Below are positions 8,393 through 13,291 of a DNA stretch of 13,291 nt, piece by piece. Under the pieces are notes generated by a model. The model saw only the letters and a program-made list of their open reading frames with translations, did not search any database and was not told the origin of the DNA. The translations under genes were made by a program, and so were the position numbers. Within the stretch, counting starts at the first letter, position 1. Each line of letters opens with the position of its first letter. This stretch comes from Flavobacteriaceae bacterium. GTDB lineage: Bacteria; Bacteroidota; Bacteroidia; Flavobacteriales; Flavobacteriaceae. The stretch covers positions 1-13,291 of the forward strand of contig JABSPN010000039.1 of NCBI GenBank assembly GCA_013214425.1. Reading direction: 5' to 3'.

Positions 8393-9196
8393 ATGAAATT
8401 TAAAAAAGTGCTATTGAGAATAAAATCGGCTTAGTCAATAGCTATCAGAAAATGAATTTAGTACACAATTAGACAAAACGAATCAATTAGAAATCGTTAA
8501 CAGCGATATATGATTTTATAGTTCTCAATTCTCTCAGTTACCTCATCTAACTGCTATCTATAAATTTAGAATTCGTAAGAACTTTTAATAAACCTGGAGA
8601 AGAATAAGTTGCAGTTTTATTAGACACTTATGATCCAACTGGCAGCTCAATTTATTATCGATTTACTTATGAAGAAACCTATAAAATAGTGGCTCTAATT
8701 TGAGCGCCGTTCGATGATGTTTTTATAGTTGATGAACTTGGTGTTTTTTCAACTGCTAGATTATATAAGATGAGCGCATTTGTTATAACACGGTTTAATC
8801 TAATTCAATTATCATAACCAATACAAAAGATTTTGTTGAGGTCGCGAAATATAATTCCCGTTAGAAGAATTAGTCGAAATAATTATATTATTACTGAACG
8901 TTATAGCATCAAGGTAATGCAGTATGTACAATCGTTAGAATCTATTTGAATTATTCTGACGTATTTCCTGGAGAACCTCCTCCATCTTAGGCGGAAGCTT
9001 GTGAGATTTTGCTCCTGAACTTTATTTATTATTGCCCTGGGAGTTGACTATATGATGCTATTGCCTGTGGGACATTAATCTTTTATGCTGTCAACCCCGA
9101 TCCTTTGGCTTCGCACCTTACTTCATAGTCTTTCCACCTTGTGGTGATTGGACAGAATTAAGTTCGAATATTGTTCCATATTTTTGGGTAGATTAA
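8393..9196 (+). pseudogene. Decayed DUF4249 family protein gene
   Basis: No open frame survives here, yet conserved DUF4249 segments can be read in order by switching frames. These are FYSSQFSQLPHLTAIY (from 8514), LLDTYDPTGSSIYYRFTYEE (8614-8673), CYNTV (8781-8795) then SNSIIITNTKDF (from 8802), ISRNNYIITERYSIKVMQYV (about 8869-8928), and YFIVFPPCGDWTELSSNIVP (from 9119), ending FWVD-stop at 9194-9196. The C-terminal form resembles the usual CGDCT...GSN..P.FW ending, with one Cys now Trp. I count five frame changes and in-frame stops at 8511, 8605, 8701, 8796, 8988 and 9045. An ATG at 8393 (MKFKKVLL) may be the old start, but the N-terminal third is not recognisable. Intact members are Bacteroidota outer-membrane lipoproteins, often beside TonB-dependent receptors; none remains here. 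The 98 bases between the repeat and 8393 hold nothing I recognise. Confidence 0.82.
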
Positions 9197-9236
9197 AATA
9201 ATATCATATTTACTTATTTACTATCAAAATACTTAT

Positions 9237-9244
9237 TACATTTG
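9237..9244 (+). promoter_or_regulatory. Bacteroidota-type -7 box upstream of the dioxygenase gene
   Basis: TACATTTG matches TAnnTTTG exactly. It lies in the AT-rich gap between the pseudogene and the dioxygenase gene, about 83 bases before the ATG at 9328. A convincing TTTG -33 element is absent; TTTA at 9217-9220 is the nearest candidate. If real, it lets the 9328-11582 genes be transcribed independently of the upstream run. Confidence 0.4.
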
Positions 9245-9327
9245 ATTTTCACTTAACATATGTTAAATTAAAAATTCAGTAAATATGACTATATTTATTG
9301 AATCGACATTTAAATACAATAATACTC

Positions 9328-9849
9328 ATGAGCAATTTAGTTTCCCCTTTAAATTTCAAACAATGGATCGAAGATCATCGTCATTTATTAAAACCTCCCG
9401 TAGGAAATAAGTGTGTATGGGAAAACGGAGATTATATTGTGATGGTTGTTGGAGGCCCAAATGCCCGAAAAGATTATCATTATAATGAAACTCCAGAATT
9501 CTTTTATCAGGTTGAAGGGGATATCGTTTTAAAGATTATTGATAACGGAGAACCTAAAGATGTACATATTAAAGAAGGTGATATTTACTTATTACCTCCT
9601 AAGGTTCCGCATTCACCTCAGCGTGCTGCCAACACTGTTGGTTTAGTCATCGAAAGTAAAAGACCAGAAGGTATGATGGATGGTTTAGAATGGTATTGTG
9701 AACATTGTAATAACTTACTGTATCGAGAAGATTTTTCAGTAAAAAATATTGAAACAGACATGCCTATTATTTTCGACAGATATTATGGAGATTTGGAAAA
9801 GAGAACATGCTCTGTATGTAATACAGTAATGGAAGCCCCAAAAAAATAA
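9328..9849 (+). CDS. nbaC: 3-hydroxyanthranilate 3,4-dioxygenase
   Basis: This cytoplasmic Fe(II) cupin opens the ring of 3-hydroxyanthranilate to give 2-amino-3-carboxymuconic semialdehyde (ACMS). From the ATG at 9328 it has 173 residues, and its key residues fall on the numbers of the Ralstonia (Cupriavidus) enzyme: iron ligands H51, E57 and H95, with substrate-binding R47 and R99 (NARKDYHYNETPEFFYQ; PKVPHSPQR). A second, rubredoxin-like metal site is intact: C124 and C127 (WYCEHC), C161 and C164 (RTCSVC). This C-terminal site is typical of bacterial and fungal forms. An in-frame TTG at 9298 would add ten residues (MNRHLNTIIL), but the family normally begins just before 'PLNFKQWIEDHR', so ATG 9328 is preferred. 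The ACMS decarboxylase gene follows after nine bases. Confidence 0.96.
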   Translation: MSNLVSPLNFKQWIEDHRHLLKPPVGNKCVWENGDYIVMVVGGPNARKDYHYNETPEFFYQVEGDIVLKIIDNGEPKDVHIKEGDIYLLPPKVPHSPQRAANTVGLVIESKRPEGMMDGLEWYCEHCNNLLYREDFSVKNIETDMPIIFDRYYGDLEKRTCSVCNTVMEAPKK

Positions 9850-9858
9850 AATAAATAG

Positions 9859-10941
9859 ATGAAAAGAAAACTGCGCATAAACGGTCATTCACATTTACTT
9901 CCTTATCCCGAAGAAATTCCTCAGTTCATGAAAGACAAAGAGATTTTTTGGGTTGATGATGAACGGAGATTCATGCTTCAAAAAGGTTGGAAAAGACCTG
10001 TAACCGATTCTAGTTTTTTCCTGAATGAAAAGCTGGAGTGGATGGAACGCAATGATATTGACCACGCAGTAGTTTTAAACTTATCTCAATTATATGGTAA
10101 CGGATTGCGTCTTGAAGAAATGAAACACGCCTTACGTTTTCAAAATGACTTTAATGCTCGTGTACAACACAATAATCCCGATAAATTCACTTGTGGTTTT
10201 GTAGTGCATCCAGGATTTATAAATGGGGCATTATGGGAAATCGAACGTTGCGTAGAAGAACTCGGACTTAAAGTATTGTGTTTACCTACTCATTTTATGG
10301 ATTCCATAGGACAATGGAGATGTATTTTTGATGAGGAAAATGATCCTATTTTTGAACTCGCAGATAAATACAAACTCGCTATTGAAGTACATCCATACGA
10401 CGGCGATAAAATGATCAAATTAGAAAATACTGCCTGGCGTTTTCATTTGGTATGGATGTTAGCTCAATGTGGAGATGCATATCATTTCTATACCTTAAAC
10501 GGAATGCAAGATCGTTATCCCAACATCAGAACTTGTTTTGCTCATGGAGGTCAGTTAGCACAAATGAACCTAGGAAGACGTATTCAAGGATTTGATGGAA
10601 GACCCGATTTATTTGAAGGGAAACATCATCCAAGAAAAGCTGTAGGGCATCCTAACATCTATTTTGATACTTTAGTTCATGATACAGATTCTCTTAAACT
10701 TACAGTAGAAAGACAAGGAAGCAATCAGATCATTATGGGATTAGACGATCCTTATCCGCTTGGAGAAATGGAGAGTGAACCTCAATCTTCTTATCCTGGT
10801 AAAATACTAGATCTGGCTATTGAGCGAGATATCATCAATGAAAAAGAATACGACGAAATCTGGGAAGACAATGTATTGCGTTGGTTATTTGGTGATGACA
10901 ATGAAAGTAAAAAAGATTTGGTTAACAAAATATTAGGTTAA
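9859..10941 (+). CDS. nbaD: 2-amino-3-carboxymuconate-6-semialdehyde (ACMS) decarboxylase
   Basis: This amidohydrolase-fold metal enzyme removes CO2 from ACMS to form 2-aminomuconic semialdehyde, steering flux away from quinolinate and NAD. Its Zn ligands are visible in order: H10 and H12 (NGHSHLLP), H178 (AIEVHPYDG) and D296 (MGLDDPYPLG). H229 in CFAHGGQL matches the catalytic His, and R46 in GWKRPV matches a substrate Arg of the Pseudomonas enzyme (equivalence inferred). At 360 residues it is about 25 longer than the roughly 335-residue Pseudomonas and human enzymes. The DDPYP stretch differs from the common SDYPFP. The fold is certain; the exact substrate rests on these residues plus its place right after the dioxygenase. 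Its TAA shares one base with the next gene's ATG. Confidence 0.92.
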   Translation: MKRKLRINGHSHLLPYPEEIPQFMKDKEIFWVDDERRFMLQKGWKRPVTDSSFFLNEKLEWMERNDIDHAVVLNLSQLYGNGLRLEEMKHALRFQNDFNARVQHNNPDKFTCGFVVHPGFINGALWEIERCVEELGLKVLCLPTHFMDSIGQWRCIFDEENDPIFELADKYKLAIEVHPYDGDKMIKLENTAWRFHLVWMLAQCGDAYHFYTLNGMQDRYPNIRTCFAHGGQLAQMNLGRRIQGFDGRPDLFEGKHHPRKAVGHPNIYFDTLVHDTDSLKLTVERQGSNQIIMGLDDPYPLGEMESEPQSSYPGKILDLAIERDIINEKEYDEIWEDNVLRWLFGDDNESKKDLVNKILG

Positions 10942-11582
10942 TGCATTTTATTCCTGAAAATATTGACAACTATGTAGTGAATCATTCAGAAAATGAACCT
11001 GAATTATTAGCAAAACTCACTCGAGAAACTTATCAGAAAATATTACAACCAAGAATGTTGAGCGGACATTACCAGGGTCGTGTCTTAAGCATGATTTCTA
11101 AATTGGTCTCTCCTGAAACTATTCTTGAAATTGGAACCTATACTGGATATTCTGCTTTGTGTCTAGCTGAAGGAGTGAAAGCTAATGGATCTCTGCATAC
11201 TATCGATATCAACGAAGAATTACACGATTTCCAGCGTAAATATTTTGATGCCTCCGACTTCGGAGATCAAATTCATCAGTATACTGGTAATGCCTTAGAA
11301 ATTATTGAAAACATGGAATTGAAATTTGATTTGGTTTTCATTGATGCCGATAAACATAATTACAGTAATTACTTTCGCCTTATCATCGACAAAATGAATA
11401 AGGGAGGGATCATTTTATCTGACAATGTATTGTGGAGTGGTAAAGTTGTTGAAAAACTAAACCCGAAAGACATTGATACTAAAGGTTTATTAGAATTCAA
11501 TAAATTACTAAAAGACGATCCAAGAGTTGAAACCGTGGTATTGCCTATTCGCGACGGATTAACGATTAGTCGTGTGATTTAA
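10941..11582 (+). CDS. Class I SAM-dependent O-methyltransferase (COMT/CCoAOMT family)
   Basis: This 213-residue cytoplasmic methyltransferase has a single Rossmann-like domain. SAM motif I is ILEIGTYTGYSALCLA (61-76). LHTIDIN (85-91) carries the acidic ribose-binding residue. DLVFIDADKHNY (130-141) and ILSDNVLWSG (158-167) give the three predicted Mg ligands D135, D161 and N162, typical of cation-dependent catechol O-methyltransferases. Its ATG overlaps the decarboxylase stop (TAATG), which strongly suggests translational coupling. No step from kynurenine to 2-oxopentenoate needs methylation. The o-aminophenol intermediates 3-hydroxykynurenine and 3-hydroxyanthranilate have a catechol-like shape and are plausible substrates (inference), but members of this family are widespread and the real substrate is unknown. 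It ends four bases from a convergent gene. Confidence 0.93.
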   Translation: MHFIPENIDNYVVNHSENEPELLAKLTRETYQKILQPRMLSGHYQGRVLSMISKLVSPETILEIGTYTGYSALCLAEGVKANGSLHTIDINEELHDFQRKYFDASDFGDQIHQYTGNALEIIENMELKFDLVFIDADKHNYSNYFRLIIDKMNKGGIILSDNVLWSGKVVEKLNPKDIDTKGLLEFNKLLKDDPRVETVVLPIRDGLTISRVI

Positions 11583-11586
11583 ACTG

Positions 11587-12594
11587 CTAAACCTTAAAAT
11601 CTATCACCTCTTTTCTTGATTTAATATTCAGTTTCGAATAAATACTACTTACATGTGATTTAACTGTACTCAAACCAATATTGTATGTGTTGGCTATGTC
11701 CTGATTTGTTGCGCCATTTCTCAATAATTCAAATATTTTTCGCTCCTGAACAGTTAGCTTTTCATAACCAGATTTTTTCTTAAAGCCATACTTTCCGAAT
11801 AAATAGGCTAAACCACATAAAGCAACTCCAATTATCACAAGAATTAACGTATTATCACGCTCAGGTTTTGGAAGGTCAAATTTACTCCTGAACGTTTTCA
11901 TGTATGAATGATCTTCATCTTTTCGTTTCTCAGAATATAAGCTAAAAAAGTTAGGATTAGAAAAATAATCTGATTCATATTTACTGTTATAAATAGCATA
12001 CAACGACACTAAAACATTAGTACTTGTATCAGCAACAACCAGGAGTTCTTTATTTTTATTATCATCTATAAAACTTCTTTTTGCTGAAGTACTTTCAGCA
12101 GCTAAACTATCTAATGAATACACAAAATCAGTTACTTCCTGAAAAAGTGCATTCACTGAATGTTTCTTATAGAGCACCTTTCTAAAAGGAGGATTAAGTG
12201 AGTTAGCTCTTAATTCGATATTGGAATCTTTATTTGCAATTAAAAAAGTATGGTTTTCATCTTTACCTCCAATAATCAATGTTGCTGGAGTATCTCCTTT
12301 TTTCGTTACATGTAATCTGAATAAATTCTCTTCTTTTGGAAAAAAGTCTAAATTAAATTGAAAATAGCCAAGACTGTCTATTTTCGTCTTAGCTATAATC
12401 ATTTCATTCGACATATCATACATGTTTTCAAATGAAGGGATATGTGATAAATAAAGCGTTCTATCCCATGTTTGATCGAGCAACAATTCCCCTGAAATGT
12501 GAGCTTGATTTGGCTTTTTAGCCTGAGCAAAAGAATAGTCAGTAGTTCCTAAACTAATGAGGAGAACTATAAATTTAAAATGCTGTTTACTCAT
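11587..12594 (-). CDS. Membrane-spanning one-component regulator with C-terminal LuxR helix-turn-helix
   Basis: The 335 residues read as an N-terminal signal peptide (FIVLLISLGTTDYSFA, cleavage near 23), an exported region (24-248), one transmembrane helix (NTLILVIIGVALCGLAYLFG, 248-267), a basic stop-transfer (YGFKKKSG) and a cytoplasmic LuxR/GerE DNA-binding domain (279-335). The last contains LTVQERKIFELLRNGATNQD and STVKSHVSSIYSKL. The exported part is beta-rich at first (ISGELLLDQTWDRTLYLSHI) and loosely resembles DUF4369-type domains, then probably helical (145-235). There is no receiver or kinase domain, so the protein would have to link an outside signal directly to DNA. It lies six bases after the gene for a small secreted protein and is convergent with the methyltransferase gene. 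Its target genes cannot be told from the window; the adjacent cluster is one possibility. Confidence 0.9.
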   Translation of the reverse strand: MSKQHFKFIVLLISLGTTDYSFAQAKKPNQAHISGELLLDQTWDRTLYLSHIPSFENMYDMSNEMIIAKTKIDSLGYFQFNLDFFPKEENLFRLHVTKKGDTPATLIIGGKDENHTFLIANKDSNIELRANSLNPPFRKVLYKKHSVNALFQEVTDFVYSLDSLAAESTSAKRSFIDDNKNKELLVVADTSTNVLVSLYAIYNSKYESDYFSNPNFFSLYSEKRKDEDHSYMKTFRSKFDLPKPERDNTLILVIIGVALCGLAYLFGKYGFKKKSGYEKLTVQERKIFELLRNGATNQDIANTYNIGLSTVKSHVSSIYSKLNIKSRKEVIDFKV

Positions 12595-12600
12595 TAAAAC

Positions 12601-13026
12601 TTATTGTATCACTTCTACTTCTACTAATATTGAGCCTTCAACATTCTTGGGTAAAATTTTAATTTTCCAGTCCCCGCTTTTTGGATCTCTTAGTCTTTTA
12701 TTCATAGAGCCCTGTACTTTTTCTTTCTTGGTAGCACTCATTTGAGCCGCTACAGAAAATTTACCCTGTTTTGTACCAAATGGATCATACAATTCAATAA
12801 CTAATTTACCCTTACTAATTATACTGAAAATTTGTACCATTAACTGACTATCTTGATCCCCTACGATTATTGCTACTTCTTCTGGTTTAGAATCGTCTTT
12901 TAATTCTATTTCTCTGGTGATCCTTGAAACAGAATCAGGAGAGCTAAAAAAATCATTATCCTGACCCTGAACAGAAAGCACAGAAAACAAACAACTAACA
13001 ATAAAAATGGCAATTTGATTTTTCAT
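12601..13026 (-). CDS. Small secreted protein of unknown function, paired with the LuxR-type regulator
   Basis: From the ATG at 13024-13026 this is 141 residues: a signal peptide (MKNQIAIFIVSCLFSVLSVQ, cleavage near 21) and a mature domain of about 120 residues. The mature part looks like a beta-sandwich, with strands such as LMVQIFSI, KLVIELYDPFG and SGDWKIKILP, and a closing VEGSILVEVEVIQ. I do not recognise the family. An in-frame ATG at 13047 would add MNFKTYS, but the -7 box at 13052-13059 would put the transcription start at about that codon, so 13026 is preferred. The Cys at residue 12 is not a convincing lipobox, since the hydrophobic run continues past it. The regulator gene starts six bases after its stop, so the two are very likely one operon. 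A role as a periplasmic partner or ligand of the regulator is speculation. Confidence 0.82.
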   Translation of the reverse strand: MKNQIAIFIVSCLFSVLSVQGQDNDFFSSPDSVSRITREIELKDDSKPEEVAIIVGDQDSQLMVQIFSIISKGKLVIELYDPFGTKQGKFSVAAQMSATKKEKVQGSMNKRLRDPKSGDWKIKILPKNVEGSILVEVEVIQ

Positions 13027-13051
13027 ACTATAAGTTTTAAAATTCATTGTT

Positions 13052-13059
13052 CAAAGCTA
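13052..13059 (-). promoter_or_regulatory. Bacteroidota-type -7 box for the secreted-protein/regulator operon
   Basis: On the minus strand TAGCTTTG matches TAnnTTTG exactly, 25 bases upstream of the ATG at 13026. An AT-rich TTTATTT tract lies at about the -33 distance, but without a clear TTTG. The position implies a leader of about 20 nt and argues against translation starting at 13047. Confidence 0.45.
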
Positions 13060-13130
13060 TCATCTACAATGAAAAAAATAAAGTAATCTAGGTCCTAAAA
13101 AGGTACTAAAATCGGTTGAAATATGGTCTA

Positions 13131-13291
13131 TTATAGACTTTTTAGTGCCTCACCTTTATTTTTTAGCAACAATTTATTGATCATTTTACTAAAACTAAAA
13201 GATAAGAATATTCCAACAATCATTCCAACAATAATATCAAAAGGGTAATGAGCACCTACATATATTCTACTATAGGAGAAAAATGCAGCCC
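13131..13291 (-). CDS. PAP2-family membrane phosphatase, C-terminal fragment (5' end beyond window)
   Basis: The minus strand is open from the right edge to a TAA at 13131-13133, giving the last 52 residues of a protein. It contains YSRIYVGAHYPFDIIVG, the third PAP2 motif (SRxxxxxHxxxD) with the catalytic His and Asp. A transmembrane helix (IVGMIVGIFLSFSFSK) and a basic tail (KNKGEALKSL) follow. Proteins of this type are integral inner-membrane phosphatases, often acting on undecaprenyl pyrophosphate or phosphatidylglycerophosphate; the substrate here cannot be told. It lies 72 bases upstream of the -7 box of the next minus-strand gene and may be a separate transcript. Confidence 0.85.
   Translation of the reverse strand, partial: AAFFSYSRIYVGAHYPFDIIVGMIVGIFLSFSFSKMINKLLLKNKGEALKSL

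Noticed and set aside
8263..9297. Large non-coding RNA or regulatory island in the 1-kb gap
   Set aside because: Most of it is explained by DUF4249 protein blocks read across frames; the rest shows only a short palindrome and AT-rich promoter-like sequence. No CRISPR, tRNA or insertion-sequence ends were seen.
9298..9327. Ten-residue N-terminal extension of the dioxygenase from a TTG start
   Set aside because: Family alignment and exact active-site numbering support ATG at 9328; the extension has no conserved content.
12557..12745. Plus-strand frame spanning the regulator/secreted-protein junction
   Set aside because: Overlaps two better-supported minus-strand genes and has no recognisable features.
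13027..13047. Seven-residue upstream extension of the small secreted protein
   Set aside because: It would put polar residues ahead of a good signal peptide, and the -7 box predicts a transcription start at or after that ATG.
13126..13143. GTCTA-TTA-TAGAC hairpin followed by five T on the plus strand, as a possible terminator
   Set aside because: Genes on both sides are on the minus strand, where no T-run follows; the stem is only five AT-rich base pairs.

Overview
The window looks like a low-GC genome of the Bacteroidota, most likely the family Flavobacteriaceae. Four things point there. Position 1-2260 encodes a protein with a type IX secretion (T9SS) C-terminal sorting domain. Promoter-like TAnnTTTG -7 boxes replace sigma70 boxes. 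Shine-Dalgarno sequences are not evident before most genes. A decayed DUF4249 gene, from a family typical of this phylum, lies at about 8393-9196. This assignment is inferred from protein style; no marker gene is present.

Layout: (1) 1-2260, minus strand, is a large secreted protein cut by the left edge. It carries a complete vanadium-haloperoxidase/PAP2-type active site, a MopE-like Asp-rich motif and the start of a T9SS sorting domain. It diverges from the next block across a 156-bp promoter region. (2) 2417-8262, plus strand, is a tight six-gene run: kynureninase, kynurenine 3-monooxygenase, a DUF1697 protein with a TTG start, 4-oxalocrotonate decarboxylase, a RidA-type 2-aminomuconate deaminase and 2-aminomuconic semialdehyde dehydrogenase. 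(3) 8263-9297 has no intact gene. It holds a degenerate palindromic repeat and a heavily frameshifted DUF4249 pseudogene. (4) 9328-11582, plus strand, encodes 3-hydroxyanthranilate 3,4-dioxygenase, ACMS decarboxylase and a class I O-methyltransferase whose start codon overlaps the preceding stop. (5) 11587-13026, minus strand, is a two-gene unit: a small secreted protein of unknown function, then a membrane-spanning regulator with a C-terminal LuxR helix-turn-helix. (6) 13131-13291, minus strand, is the C-terminus of a PAP2-family membrane phosphatase cut by the right edge.

Together, blocks 2 and 4 encode the consecutive steps L-kynurenine -> 3-hydroxykynurenine -> 3-hydroxyanthranilate -> ACMS -> 2-aminomuconic semialdehyde -> 2-aminomuconate -> 4-oxalocrotonate -> 2-oxopent-4-enoate. 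This is the catabolic 2-aminomuconate branch of tryptophan degradation, not NAD synthesis. The first two steps (tryptophan dioxygenase, formamidase) and the last ones (2-oxopentenoate hydratase, aldolase, acylating aldehyde dehydrogenase) are not in the window. The methyltransferase and the DUF1697 protein ride in the cluster without an assigned step.
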